Counted from the stretch's first letter, positions 1 through 9,997 are shown. The stretch: 64,000 nt of DNA from Erwinia_E haradaeae_D (GCF_900698935.1 NZ_LR217715.1:868001-932000); one strand, 5' to 3'. A program made the numbers and translations. Notes: a model not told the origin generated them from the letters alone.

Positions 1-81
1 ATAACGGCGCCATTCGCGTAAAAAATACCAGCTTAATTGACTAAAAAGTTGCACGAGAAAACATCCTGATTATCATCTGAA

Positions 82-576
82 TCAGTAATTTACGATCTCC
101 GCTGAAGGAGAAACCGGCAAAGCTGTAGTATACTTTATCTCTTCCATAGCAAAACTAGAAGTGACATCAAGCAATAGAGGAACACTATTGAGTAGTTTTT
201 TATAAAAACAATCATAACTTTTCATATCAGCTACCTGTACCTGCAGAAGATAATCATGCTCTCCGGTTGTACGGTAAAAACTCATTACTTCTGGCATGAC
301 TTGTACTGCACTTACGAACTGATTAAACCAATCTAAGCTATGTTGATGTGTTTTAATTAACACAAAAGCGGTTAAGTTCAATCCGAGCTTTTCACTATTT
401 AATAAAGCTACCCTAGCCCGAATATACCCTTCATCCTCTAACCGCTTTAGGCGCTTCCAGCAAGGAGTTGTTGTCAGACAAACAGTTTCTGATAGCGCCT
501 GTAAGGATAGACTACAATCCTGTTGTAAATAGCTTAATAATAAACGATCTTTTTTATCGAGTGTTTCTGGTAGCAA
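82..576 (-). CDS. decR: Lrp/AsnC-family transcriptional regulator DecR (YbaO)
   Basis: A 164-residue feast/famine regulator. Residues about 6-60 form the AsnC-type helix-turn-helix (TTTPCWKRLKRLEDEGYI) and about 70-150 the RAM effector domain (PEVMSFYRTTGEHDYLLQVQ). The match to E. coli DecR is close over the whole length, including the SSFAMEEIKYTT stretch near the C-terminus. In E. coli DecR activates cysteine detoxification; whether that target exists here is unknown. The start is a TTG placed 6 nt after a strong AAGGAG ribosome site, better than any nearby ATG. It is divergent from a DMT exporter across a 110-bp gap, the usual layout for an Lrp-type regulator and its transport target. It is one of few specific transcription factors in the window. 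The family is sure; the ligand and target are inferred. Confidence 0.9.
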   Translation of the reverse strand: MLPETLDKKDRLLLSYLQQDCSLSLQALSETVCLTTTPCWKRLKRLEDEGYIRARVALLNSEKLGLNLTAFVLIKTHQHSLDWFNQFVSAVQVMPEVMSFYRTTGEHDYLLQVQVADMKSYDCFYKKLLNSVPLLLDVTSSFAMEEIKYTTALPVSPSAEIVNY

Positions 577-686
577 AGTATTCTCCTTTTACTCATCTTA
601 AAAATAACATTTTAGCAACCTTTTCTCCCAACATCTCGTTAATCTGATCTATATACTTAAACACTGCTTATTCAAGCGGAGATACA
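577..686. promoter_or_regulatory. Divergent decR/exporter promoter region
   Basis: This 110-bp gap must hold both promoters. A TATACT box at 652-657 sits about 30 bp before the exporter start and is a plausible -10, but no good -35 lies at the right distance. No clear Lrp-type inverted repeat is visible by eye. Confidence 0.35.
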
Positions 687-1628
687 ATGCACAAAAAAAT
701 TTATCGTCATTTTTTAATCATAGGTTTATTTACTGCTGTCTCTCTTACCTGGGGTACAACCTGGATGGCGATGAAAATCGCAGTATCTACGATTCCACCT
801 GTTTTTGCGACTGGACTACGTTTCCTTTGTGCTGCTCCTTTCTTATTATTACTAGCACATTACAAAAAAGTTCCACTATTATTCCCGTCTGGCCAATGGA
901 GCTTTCAAATATATGTCACACTATTCTACTTCGCTCTCCCATTTACGTTAATGATTTATGCGGAACGTTATACACCTTCTAGTTTAGCATCTATCATTTT
1001 TGCCACAATGCCTGCTATAGTACTACTATTGTCTCTTCTGCTTCTACGGGAACGCACATCTATTCAGCAAATACTAGGCTTAGTCATTAGCATTAGTACA
1101 TTAAGCATTATTTTGTGGAACGAAATAAATACTACTGGAACGAATCAACTACGTGGTATGCTCGCACTCCTGGTAGCCGTGCTTATGCACGCGATTATGT
1201 ATGTCCAGTGCAGGAAACGCTGCGTAGGAATTTCTGTTCTTAGTTATAATGCTTTGCCTTCCTTAGGCGCCGGAGCTCTTCTTACATTAGCTGGTTTATA
1301 TGAATCTCCCAATTTACAGAATTTTACTCTGCAAGCACTTTTGGCAATAGTCTATCTTGGTGTTATAGCGGGTGTTGGTGGCGTGCTTGCTTACTTTTCT
1401 TTACAACAGATTACCAAACCATTTCAGGCTTCTATGGTTTTTATGGTCTTTCCACTTATCGCAATCATACTAGAACACCTTATCAATGGTAGTTGTGTTA
1501 TGAGTGATTACTCTTTAACATTGTTAGCGCCTTTCCTGTTTGGTATTGTATTAATACTCTATCGTTTTCCCGAATACCTCTATAGAAAACCCAAAAAGAA
1601 TAGTGTACAGAACAGTGTTAAAACATGA
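687..1628 (+). CDS. EamA/DMT-family inner-membrane exporter
   Basis: A 313-residue hydrophobic protein with about ten predicted transmembrane helices in two EamA repeats (roughly residues 12-140 and 155-295). The first helix carries SLTWGTTWMAMKIA and the second repeat LLRERTSIQQILG, both typical of the drug/metabolite transporter superfamily. Members export amino acids, metabolites or drugs; the substrate cannot be read from sequence. The start follows AAGCGGAGATACA. The gene is divergent from decR, so it may be regulated by it and may export a sulphur or amino-acid compound; that is inference from position. I do not recall it beside decR in E. coli K-12, so this pairing is either lineage-specific or ancestral to other Enterobacterales. 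Confidence 0.85.
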   Translation: MHKKIYRHFLIIGLFTAVSLTWGTTWMAMKIAVSTIPPVFATGLRFLCAAPFLLLLAHYKKVPLLFPSGQWSFQIYVTLFYFALPFTLMIYAERYTPSSLASIIFATMPAIVLLLSLLLLRERTSIQQILGLVISISTLSIILWNEINTTGTNQLRGMLALLVAVLMHAIMYVQCRKRCVGISVLSYNALPSLGAGALLTLAGLYESPNLQNFTLQALLAIVYLGVIAGVGGVLAYFSLQQITKPFQASMVFMVFPLIAIILEHLINGSCVMSDYSLTLLAPFLFGIVLILYRFPEYLYRKPKKNSVQNSVKT

Positions 1629-2469
1629 TTCCATCATAATCAAGGACATTATTCTAAATATATCTAAATGTGACATTTTATAACATACATCATGTTTTCA
1701 ATGGACCATTGACATACGGTATGAGAATATCATCAAAACAAGAGTGCTAGACACAATTTTATGTTCTTTATTCTCAGAATACATTATATTATTTTCAGAA
1801 TACATTATATTTTTAAACGTAATTCTCACTATCTAGTATAAGCATATTTTGTGTGCATTGAAATCAATGATTGATAAATTTATTGATGTATTATCAGATT
1901 TATGAATTTATTCAATGAATAATGGAACCACAGTCATAACCACCATAGCTATACATCACATATCGCTTATCTTGATTATTCCATGTTATGAATTATTACC
2001 TAGGAATCATAATATAACACTTACTATATATTATACATTATTCTTCTCATACCAACGCAATTACAACACACTACAACATACGTATGATCTGCATATTATC
2101 TGACACTGTCATTAATCTTTCTAAGATCTCACCATTATGTAACAATGTAACAATCTAATCATCTGCATCGAATGCATTATCTATATAACAAATATCACAA
2201 CTACAAAGAATGTAAGACCTATACTATTAATTTCTAAAATATATGTTTAATATATATCAAGGTACTACTACCTCAGTATAGTGGTGTGTGTTACACCCAT
2301 GATCTATCAACTCAATACCCATTGATCAGCATAAATCCTCTGTCGTACAACACACGAGCTATTTTCTCTCTGACTCTCCAATATATGCGGAATCATAGTA
2401 ATGCGTTTAATATAATACTATATCTATATTTTCAAATCATTAGATCTATGAACGATGCTTATTAAATAC
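1629..2469. other. Gene-free AT-rich stretch
   Basis: About 840 bp between convergent genes. It holds a short tandem duplication at 1774-1811 (two exact 17-bp copies of TCAGAATACATTATATT, 21 bp apart). A 62-codon reading frame at 1915-2103 has no ribosome site and no family signature. No terminator or recognisable gene remnant is seen. Confidence 0.6.
1774..1811. repeat. Two-copy tandem repeat (17 bp, 21-bp period)
   Basis: The 17-mer TCAGAATACATTATATT occurs exactly at 1774-1790 and again at 1795-1811. It is probably a replication-slippage duplication in AT-rich DNA; no function is evident. Confidence 0.8.
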
Positions 2470-3789
2470 TTAATGAGTAGCTATACGATCATACACACCT
2501 AAAACCACCAGCATCAGTATTACAGGTAGTACCCATTCTAAACCCTGCTCAGAAAGCGGTAGTTGATATAGAATATATTCCGGAATAAACACCGGAATAT
2601 GCATATTTTTGATTGCATCCACTACACCAAAAATTACGCTTACCAACATTACTGGCAAGATTATTCTATTACTTTTTTTCCACCATTTAAGAGTAAAGCT
2701 CAAGAATATTAATACAATACATGGTGGGTAGATAACCATGAGTATAGGAGTAAATACTTTAATGAGATTATTCAAACCAAGATTAGAAAAAAGCATGGAG
2801 AGAAAACCTATAAGACAAACAACTTTACGATAACTTAGAGGAATATATCTTGTGAAAAATTCAGCGCAAGAACAAGTCAAACCTACAGCTGTCACAATAC
2901 ATGCAATACCTATAAGTACGGACAGAAAAAGGACACCTATCCTACCGTAGATATGCTGAATATATGAATGTAAAATTGTAGCACCATTTGCGTTCTGCTG
3001 AACAATATGCAAACTATTAGCACCAATCTTTATCAGCGCTATATAAATGATTATTAGGCCAATACTAGCAATAACACCAGAAATAATAGTATAACGTGTT
3101 AGTAATTGGACTGTTTTGATGCCTTGTGCACGCACTGCGTTGATAATCACCATACTAAATACTAAAGCACCTAAAGTATCCATCGTGAGGTATCCACTTA
3201 CCAAACCATGAGCAAAAGCTTCACTTTTATACTCTGTATTAGGAGGAGCAGAGGTCACAATATCATCAACCGACCAATATACTGCAGTTAAAGATAGCAA
3301 ACTGAGGGCTATGATTTTTAATGGAGCTAAAATATATCCTAGCATCGCTAATACCTTACCAGGATTCAGGGACATAAAAATAACTACACAAAAATAAATA
3401 ACACTATAAATGAAAAGAGGAAACGGACCACTACCTATAAATGGTGACAATCCTATCTCAAATGAGACCATCGAGGTCCGGGGTATAGCAAAAAGAGGCC
3501 CAACAATCAAATAACAGACTATTGCTAATATCACTCCTGCCGACTTACCAATAGGTGCACTGACATTCTCAATACTTCCCCCAACACGCGCTAATGCAAT
3601 TAATGCTATGAATGGCAGACCAACAGCGGTAATCAGAAATCCTAAAGCTGCATACCAAATATATGCACCAGACTGAAGACCTACCATTGGCGGAAAGATT
3701 ATATTCCCAGCACCTACAAACAAAGCGAAAATCATACCACTTAACATCAATAGATTTTTTACAGTTCCAGGATGAATTATCAAAATCAT
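2470..3789 (-). CDS. brnQ: Branched-chain amino acid:sodium symporter BrnQ
   Basis: A 439-residue integral membrane protein, the same length as E. coli BrnQ and close to it throughout. Diagnostic segments are FALFVGAGNIIFPPMVGLQ near the N-terminus, PLFAIPRTSMVSFE in the middle, and GYLTMDTLGALVF. About twelve transmembrane helices are expected. It imports leucine, isoleucine and valine with Na+. An AGGAAA ribosome site lies only 1 nt from the ATG at 3789 but 7 nt from an in-frame TTG at 3783, so the true start may be that TTG, removing two residues. The gene stands alone, with more than 800 bp of gene-free DNA on each side. Its retention suggests import of branched-chain amino acids from the host. 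Confidence 0.94.
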   Translation of the reverse strand: MILIIHPGTVKNLLMLSGMIFALFVGAGNIIFPPMVGLQSGAYIWYAALGFLITAVGLPFIALIALARVGGSIENVSAPIGKSAGVILAIVCYLIVGPLFAIPRTSMVSFEIGLSPFIGSGPFPLFIYSVIYFCVVIFMSLNPGKVLAMLGYILAPLKIIALSLLSLTAVYWSVDDIVTSAPPNTEYKSEAFAHGLVSGYLTMDTLGALVFSMVIINAVRAQGIKTVQLLTRYTIISGVIASIGLIIIYIALIKIGANSLHIVQQNANGATILHSYIQHIYGRIGVLFLSVLIGIACIVTAVGLTCSCAEFFTRYIPLSYRKVVCLIGFLSMLFSNLGLNNLIKVFTPILMVIYPPCIVLIFLSFTLKWWKKSNRIILPVMLVSVIFGVVDAIKNMHIPVFIPEYILYQLPLSEQGLEWVLPVILMLVVLGVYDRIATH

Positions 3790-5030
3790 ATTTCCTAATG
3801 CGTAATACTCATTTTCTACGAATCCGTAGCATGAACTCTATATTCATCTAAGAACCATAATTCCACTACATTCAAAAATCAAGATGAAAATTTAGAAAAT
3901 TTAAAAGAAGACATCTTACGCAAACAATACATAAATTATTCCATAATTTGTAGCATGCTTTCCACACATTTAACCTCGGATCGCGTCATACCTAACTTCA
4001 CTGTTAGACTTCTATAATCATCCGTAATCTTCAAAAATACACCTTCATACTCATGTAAGTAAGAATGTATACAGAAGATATAAAACGGATAGCGTGATTA
4101 AAAAAGTACGTTCGACTGGCATCAGCGTGAATGTGCATACTATTGATAATTAAGGTGATATCAACTTACACCATAACACACTCATCATCACGTAATAGTC
4201 AAAATGATCTCTATTTTCCGAAACATCTTGCCTTTTGATAATGAAAATATTTCACAGATGATATGCATTTGAGTAACACATTAATTATCCTTATGCTTAA
4301 TGAACAAACAGTGCATATCTGAATAAATTAATTACCTTAGTTTTTAAGTTGCATCACTAGAATTTTACAGCCATATTACTAGTAAAAAAATATTATTATG
4401 ATTATAATCCAAATGATTAAATTACTTTTGGTACAATCTTAATTCTCTAAAAAATTTAAAAAGCTATAATGTACATAACGATCAAACTTAGATAAATATA
4501 GTTTAGACATTGATCTGCTGATGATCAGCATCATAGCTCATACAGGAGATCTAAAGTGATGATTTATGTCTGCGATCACGCATAGCACTATGCATGAACG
4601 CTCTTTTTTTCAATATGCTTGCATATCATGTCATACACATTATAAAACTCTGCAACGCTGTAAAATTCTAAATCACTATACACACATAATAATACAGCTC
4701 TCGATATCATCACGTATTTTATGTATTAATAATTTTTAGAAGCAATAAAATCACTATTACATAAATTACATGGACTCAGATAGCATGTCTTTTTCACAAT
4801 TATTTCGAGAACACATTTAAATCAATCATAATGCATGCACAGTGCATAACACATATGATGAAAATATTAAACATGCTGGTATTTTTTGTATTTTTTACGC
4901 ATTCGTAGCGCAGTAAAACTAGAGAGTAAGCAGGTTATAATCGCTTTTTAGCTCTGATCTATAGCTTCTTTAAATTTAATAAAAATTACAAGTAATGTAA
5001 TGTATTATGATACTTAATCAATACATTTCA

Positions 5031-5047
5031 GAACCGCTTCACGGTTC
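5031..5047 (+). promoter_or_regulatory. Small GC-rich hairpin in cyo upstream region
   Basis: GAACCG and CGGTTC are separated by the 5-nt loop CTTCA, making a 6-bp stem. It is one of few GC-rich spots in the region, about 130 bp before cyoA. Its role, if any, is unknown. Confidence 0.35.
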
Positions 5048-5115
5048 ACTCCCCTAAATACTAGATCAGAAATAAAAGTTTTAGTAATATACCTATGCAC
5101 CATCTGATACCTTAC

Positions 5116-5136
5116 CAGCAAGATAGAATCTTGCTG
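5116..5136 (+). promoter_or_regulatory. Perfect hairpin in the cyoA leader
   Basis: CAGCAAGAT and ATCTTGCTG pair as a perfect 9-bp stem around the loop AGA. It ends 39 bp before the cyoA start, so it probably lies in the 5' untranslated region of the operon or over its promoter. No U-tract follows, so it is not a standard terminator. Confidence 0.45.
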
Positions 5137-5175
5137 AACACGATACTACATCCCCTGGTCATATAAGGTGATTAA

Positions 5176-6105
5176 ATGAAAATCAGTTCAAGAAAAATGA
5201 TCAAGCTTATTTCATTGATCATAATCATATTAGTATGCAGTGGTTGTGATAATGCATTACTAAATCCAAAAGGACAGATCGCAATAGAACAACGTACGTT
5301 AATTTTAACAGCATTTGGCCTTATGATGATTGTTGTTCTGCCTGCTATTTTTATGACTATCTTCTTTGCTTATAGATACCGAGAATCTAACACAAAGGCA
5401 ACATATAGCCCAAACTGGGATCATTCAAACAAAATAGAAGCCGTAGTGTGGACTATACCAATCTTAATCATTATCTTTCTGGGCATGCTTACATGGAAAT
5501 CCACTCACACCTTAGAACCAAGCAACCCATTAAAATCACCTATGCGTCCTATCCCCATCGAAGTAATAGCACTTGACTGGAAGTGGTTATTTATTTACCC
5601 TGAACAAGGAATTGCGACTATTAACCAAATAGCTTTTCCAGCACGATACCCTATACACTTCAAGATCACCTCACAAACTGTGATGAACTCTTTTTTTATT
5701 CCTACTCTTGGTAGCCAAATGTATGCCATGGCAGGGATGCAAACGCAATTAAATTTAATCGCCAATCAAGAAGGGACGTTTCATGGTATTTCTTCTAATT
5801 ATAGTGGACATGGATTTTCTCACATGAAATTTCAAGTAGTTGCTACTCATGATATGGCAGAATTTACTAAGTGGGTTACACAGGCAAAAAAATCTCCTAA
5901 CACTTTACTAACGATGGATGATTTTTATCATCTAACTGACTGTAAGAATAATTACTCACCAGTATTCTTCTCTCATGTTAAACCAGCACTTTTTCAGGAT
6001 ATCATTAACCAATTCAAAATGCAGCATAATGTAACCATGCAAACATCTCAGAACACAAATTATCCTAATATAGACACACATAAAGGACAGATTAAAAGAG
6101 GATAG
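5176..6105 (+). CDS. cyoA: Cytochrome bo3 ubiquinol oxidase subunit II
   Basis: A 309-residue lipoprotein subunit of the proton-pumping quinol oxidase. A hydrophobic signal ends in the lipobox LVCSGC with Cys24 as the lipidated residue. Two further transmembrane helices follow (about 40-65 and 85-108), then the periplasmic cupredoxin-like domain with EVIALDWKWLFIYPEQGIAT and GTFHGISSNYSGHGFSHMKF. As in other CyoA proteins the CuA ligands of cytochrome c oxidases are absent. The start has the ribosome site AAGGTGAT at good spacing. It is the first gene of cyoABCDE, 98 bp before cyoB. The C-terminal tail (about residues 265-309) is divergent and polar. Confidence 0.96.
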   Translation: MKISSRKMIKLISLIIIILVCSGCDNALLNPKGQIAIEQRTLILTAFGLMMIVVLPAIFMTIFFAYRYRESNTKATYSPNWDHSNKIEAVVWTIPILIIIFLGMLTWKSTHTLEPSNPLKSPMRPIPIEVIALDWKWLFIYPEQGIATINQIAFPARYPIHFKITSQTVMNSFFIPTLGSQMYAMAGMQTQLNLIANQEGTFHGISSNYSGHGFSHMKFQVVATHDMAEFTKWVTQAKKSPNTLLTMDDFYHLTDCKNNYSPVFFSHVKPALFQDIINQFKMQHNVTMQTSQNTNYPNIDTHKGQIKRG

Positions 6106-6203
6106 AGCCCTTCCTCATCATTTCAAGACTATTAATTTGAGCAGAGACTATTACAGAATAACCTAACCTACGCGAACTTATGCTAGAAAGGAGACAAGAT
6201 ATA

Positions 6204-8195
6204 ATGTTAGGAAAGCTAAGCCTAGATGCCATCCCTGTACATGAACCTATTATTATGGTTACAGTTGCTGCGATTATTTTCAGCGCCCTCAGTGTTTCTG
6301 TGATAATCAGTTATCTTGGAAAATGGAAATACCTTTGGTATGAATGGTTCACTTCAGTTGATCATAAAAAAATTGGTATTATGTATATCATTATGGCCTT
6401 TGTGATGTTATTCAGAGGTTTTGCTGATGCAATTATGATGCGTAGCCAACAAGTACTTGCCTCTGCGGGAGAAAATGGTTTCTTACCAGCACACCATTAC
6501 GATCAAATTTTTACTGCTCATGGTGTAATTATGATTTTCTTCGTCGCCATGCCATTTGTGGTAGGTTTAATGAATATAGCCATCCCTTTACAAATTGGTG
6601 CGCGAGATGTTGCGTTCCCGTTTCTTAACAATTTAAGTTTTTGGTTAACCATAGTAGGCGTCTTATTAATTAATTTATCACTAGGTATTGGTGAATTCGC
6701 ACAAACGGGTTGGCTCGCTTATCCACCCCTATCTGGACCGGAGTATAGCCCAGGTGTCGGTGTTGATTACTGGATATGGAGTCTACAGATATCTGGAATA
6801 GGGACTACCCTAACAGGTATTAACTTTATTGTTACCATCTTAAAAATGCGCGCGATTGGAATGACTATGTTTAAAATGCCAGTATTTACCTGGACATCTT
6901 TATGTACTAGCGTTCTAATTTTAGCCTCATTTCCGGTATTAACAGCTACATTAGCATTACTAACTCTAGATCGTTATCTAGGTTTTCATTTTTTTAGTAA
7001 TGACATGGGTGGAAACATGATGATGTATGTGAACTTAATTTGGATTTGGGGTCATCCAGAAGTATATATTCTTGTGCTACCGGTATTTGGTGTATTCTCA
7101 GAAGTAGTCGCTACCTTTTCACATAAACGCTTATTTGGTTATACTTCATTAGTTTTGGCCACTGTAGTGATTACTATTCTCTCTTTTATTGTGTGGCTAC
7201 ACCACTTCTTTACGATGGGAGCTGGCGCAGACGTTAATGCTTTCTTTGGAATCATGACTATGATTATTGCTATACCCACTGGTGTAAAAATCTTTAACTG
7301 GTTATTTACAATGTATCAAGGGCGTATTCAGCTCCACTCCGCCATGCTATGGACTATTGGGTTTTTGATCACTTTTTCTGTTGGCGGTATGACGGGTGTT
7401 TTACTATCTATACCAGGAGCAGATTTCGTACTACATAATAGCTTATTTTTAGTAGCTCACTTCCACAATGTTATTATTGGTGGTGTTGTGTTTGGTTGTT
7501 TTGCCGGCATTACTTACTGGTTTCCAAAAGCCTGTGGTTTTATATTGAACGAAAAATGGGGCATTCGAGCATTCTGGTTTTGGATACTTGGTTTCTTTAC
7601 TTCCTTTTTACCATTATACGTATTAGGATTTATGGGGATGACGCGTCGCCTCAGTCAGGATATTGATCCACAATTCCATCCCTTGCTTGTCATTGCTGCA
7701 AGTGGTGCTGCATTAATTACTTGTGGAGTCATTTGCCAAATTATTCAGTTTTATGTAACTATTCGTGATCGCATGCAGAATCATGATTCAACTGGTGATC
7801 CATGGGGAGGGCGCACTCTAGAGTGGTCCACTTCATCACCGGCACCATTCTATAACTTTGCTATCCTACCTCAAGTAAGTACGCGTGATGCATTTTGGGA
7901 CATGAAAGAAAAAAATCAGGTCTTACAACAACCCTTGCAATATATTGATATTCATATGCCTAAAAACAGCTGCGCTGGTATAATAATCGCGTGTTTTAGT
8001 CTTATCTTTGGTTTTACTGTCATCTGGCATATTTGGTGGATAGCTGTTCCATCATTTCTCAGTATTTTGCTATCTTGGGGAGCAAAAAGCTTCGATCAAG
8101 ACATTGATTACTATATTCCAGCTACAGAGATTGCAGCCATTGAAAAGCATCGCTTTGATGAAATAAAAAACAGCAGGATTCAAAATGTCAACTAA
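6204..8195 (+). CDS. cyoB: Cytochrome bo3 ubiquinol oxidase subunit I
   Basis: The catalytic haem-copper subunit, which reduces O2 to water and pumps protons. I chose the ATG at 6204 (MLGKLSLDAIP) over one 24 nt earlier because an AAAGGAG site precedes it and the product then has 663 residues, exactly as in E. coli. The haem and CuB ligands are present: the His of FTAHGVIMIFF, GHPEVYILVLP (CuB His and the Tyr of the His-Tyr pair), the His-His of WLHHFFTMG, and the two His of LFLVAHFHNVIIGG. SVDHKKIGIMYI near the N-terminus and the roughly 15-helix pattern complete the match. It overlaps cyoC by 11 nt, which suggests coupled translation. Confidence 0.97.
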   Translation: MLGKLSLDAIPVHEPIIMVTVAAIIFSALSVSVIISYLGKWKYLWYEWFTSVDHKKIGIMYIIMAFVMLFRGFADAIMMRSQQVLASAGENGFLPAHHYDQIFTAHGVIMIFFVAMPFVVGLMNIAIPLQIGARDVAFPFLNNLSFWLTIVGVLLINLSLGIGEFAQTGWLAYPPLSGPEYSPGVGVDYWIWSLQISGIGTTLTGINFIVTILKMRAIGMTMFKMPVFTWTSLCTSVLILASFPVLTATLALLTLDRYLGFHFFSNDMGGNMMMYVNLIWIWGHPEVYILVLPVFGVFSEVVATFSHKRLFGYTSLVLATVVITILSFIVWLHHFFTMGAGADVNAFFGIMTMIIAIPTGVKIFNWLFTMYQGRIQLHSAMLWTIGFLITFSVGGMTGVLLSIPGADFVLHNSLFLVAHFHNVIIGGVVFGCFAGITYWFPKACGFILNEKWGIRAFWFWILGFFTSFLPLYVLGFMGMTRRLSQDIDPQFHPLLVIAASGAALITCGVICQIIQFYVTIRDRMQNHDSTGDPWGGRTLEWSTSSPAPFYNFAILPQVSTRDAFWDMKEKNQVLQQPLQYIDIHMPKNSCAGIIIACFSLIFGFTVIWHIWWIAVPSFLSILLSWGAKSFDQDIDYYIPATEIAAIEKHRFDEIKNSRIQNVN

Positions 8196-8772
8196 AACTC
8201 TCCATCCCTGCCAAGATTCAAGCAGCAATACCATATTTGGATTCTGGCTATACCTAATGAGTGACTGCATTATTTTTGCAACACTATTTGCCACATATGG
8301 TGTCATGGTTAACAATATTGCCAGTGGCCCTGCAGGACGTGATTTCTTTAGCCTCCCCTTTGTTCTCTTAGAAACTATCTTGCTTTTATCTAGCTCCATG
8401 ACTCATGGGTTAGCCTTGATTCAAACGCACACAGGACATAAAAATGCAGTCATTGGTTATCTTGGACTGACATTTTTGTTTGGTTTGGGGTTCATTGGAA
8501 TGGAAATTTATGAATTCCTACATCTTATATCTCGAGGGATTAATCCTACAGTAAGTGGTTTTATTTCTGGATTTTTTACTCTAGTTGGAACACATGGTTT
8601 GCATGTGATAGCTGGTATGATCTGGATGCTCGTGCTTATGCTACAAATCGTCATCAGAGGTCTAACAGTAATTAATCGTACACGCCTTATGTGCCTTAGT
8701 CTCTTTTGGCATTTTCTAGATGTGATATGGATCTGTGTGTTTACTATTGTTTATCTAATCGGGGAAATCTAA
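8185..8772 (+). CDS. cyoC: Cytochrome bo3 ubiquinol oxidase subunit III
   Basis: A 195-residue, five-helix subunit III, slightly shorter than the 204 residues of E. coli. Recognisable segments are FGFWLYLMSDCIIFATLFATYGV, the conserved glutamate region LGFIGMEIYEF, and GTHGLHVIAGMIWM. It starts inside the end of cyoB and its TAA shares one base with the cyoD ATG (TAATG), so the three genes are tightly coupled. Subunit III stabilises the complex rather than carrying redox centres. Confidence 0.96.
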   Translation: MSTKTLHPCQDSSSNTIFGFWLYLMSDCIIFATLFATYGVMVNNIASGPAGRDFFSLPFVLLETILLLSSSMTHGLALIQTHTGHKNAVIGYLGLTFLFGLGFIGMEIYEFLHLISRGINPTVSGFISGFFTLVGTHGLHVIAGMIWMLVLMLQIVIRGLTVINRTRLMCLSLFWHFLDVIWICVFTIVYLIGEI

Positions 8773-9101
8773 TGAGCCATCCTGTCAACAAACATGATTC
8801 TATTCCTAGAAATATCCAGCCTTATCTGATAGGTTTTATTTTCTCCATTATTTTAACCGTAATCCCTTTTTGGATGGTGATGCATGCCTTAGGATCTAAG
8901 GCTGCTCTTCTCTCTCTGGTCCTGATTTGTGCAATTATTCAAATTATTATACATTTAGTATACTTTCTTCACTTAGACCGCAAATCAGAAGGAGGCTGGA
9001 ATTTAATCGCTATATTATTTGCAACACTGATTATTCTCATTATTATTATCGGTTCATTATGGATAATGTGGAATCTGAATTCCAATATGGGACTCTCTTA
9101 A
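8772..9101 (+). CDS. cyoD: Cytochrome bo3 ubiquinol oxidase subunit IV
   Basis: A 109-residue small subunit with three transmembrane helices, the same length as E. coli CyoD. The start MSHPVNKHDSIP at 8772 overlaps the cyoC stop by one base; a longer in-frame extension upstream is only cyoC read in another frame. HLVYFLHLDRKSEGGWNLIA and the closing LWIMWNLN are typical. It assists assembly of the CuB/haem o site. cyoE follows after 14 bp. Confidence 0.95.
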   Translation: MSHPVNKHDSIPRNIQPYLIGFIFSIILTVIPFWMVMHALGSKAALLSLVLICAIIQIIIHLVYFLHLDRKSEGGWNLIAILFATLIILIIIIGSLWIMWNLNSNMGLS

Positions 9102-9115
9102 ATGAAGACATTAAG

Positions 9116-9997
9116 ATGATTAAGCGATATATACAGATCACCAAACCAGGCATCATTTGTGGAAATGTCATATCTGTAATTGGAGGTTTTTTATTAGCCT
9201 CTCAAGGAGATATTCAGTATTTGCTACTTCTCTCTACAATTATTGGGGTTGCATTCATAATTGCATCTAGCTGCGTATATAATAACTATATTGATCGTGA
9301 TATTGATCAAAAAACTGAAAGGACTAAGAACCGTGTCTTGGTACGAGGTCTAATTTCTGCGCAACACAGCCTGTTTTACGCTGCTATATTAGGCTTTACT
9401 GGTGCAGCCATTTTATATTTTTCTGTTAATTTACTAGCCATGTCATTAGCTGTACTGGGATTTTGTATTTATGTAGGGCTCTATAGCCTATACATGAAAC
9501 GAAATTCCATCTATGGTACGCTAGTTGGAAGTTTATCTGGAGCCATGCCTCCAAGTATCGGATATGTTGCGGTTTCTGGACATTTAGAACCTATTGTATT
9601 TATCCTACTACTTATATTCAGCCTATGGCAGATACCGCACTCCTATGCCATCGCTATTTTTCGATTCAAAGATTATCAAAAAGCCAATATTCCTGTTTTA
9701 CCGGTAGTTCTAGGTATTTTAAAAACCAAAAACCATATTATTGGGTACATGATTGCATTTATTTTCGCTACGTTACTGCTGACTCTTCTTGGGTATGCTG
9801 GATATAAATATCTTGTAATAGTTTCTGCAGTAAATATGTGGTGGTTAAGCATAGCTTTATCTGGCTATAATACTCAAAATAATGAGGTATGGGCACGCAA
9901 ATTATTCTTTGTTTCCATTGTGGTGATCACTACTATTAGTGTTATGATTTCTATTGACGGGGTACCTATTCCTATCCCAACCTGTTATCTATCGTAA
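9116..9997 (+). CDS. cyoE: Protohaem IX farnesyltransferase (haem O synthase)
   Basis: A 293-residue UbiA-type prenyltransferase that converts haem B to haem O for the high-spin site of cytochrome bo3. The start MIKRYIQITKPGII matches the E. coli N-terminus, so the long upstream extension of the frame through cyoD is not coding. The first aspartate-rich motif is NNYIDRDIDQKTERTKNRVLV, and IFRFKDYQKANIPVLPVV lies in the second half. Seven to nine transmembrane helices are expected. It is the last gene of the operon; yajR follows after 189 bp as in E. coli. No terminator hairpin is obvious after the stop. Confidence 0.96.
   Translation: MIKRYIQITKPGIICGNVISVIGGFLLASQGDIQYLLLLSTIIGVAFIIASSCVYNNYIDRDIDQKTERTKNRVLVRGLISAQHSLFYAAILGFTGAAILYFSVNLLAMSLAVLGFCIYVGLYSLYMKRNSIYGTLVGSLSGAMPPSIGYVAVSGHLEPIVFILLLIFSLWQIPHSYAIAIFRFKDYQKANIPVLPVVLGILKTKNHIIGYMIAFIFATLLLTLLGYAGYKYLVIVSAVNMWWLSIALSGYNTQNNEVWARKLFFVSIVVITTISVMISIDGVPIPIPTCYLS

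Larger units (their letters stand above)
3790..5175. other. Gene-free stretch upstream of cyo operon
   Basis: About 1.4 kb between divergent brnQ and cyoA. In E. coli ampG precedes cyoA, but no trace is recognisable here. It contains a 15-bp palindrome with a 1-nt centre (TGCTGATGATCAGCA, 4516-4530) and two hairpins close to cyoA (5031-5047 and 5116-5136). Otherwise nothing coding is seen. Confidence 0.6.

Noticed and set aside
8070..8399. 109-codon frame antisense to cyoB/cyoC
   Set aside because: Shadow of well-supported genes on the other strand.
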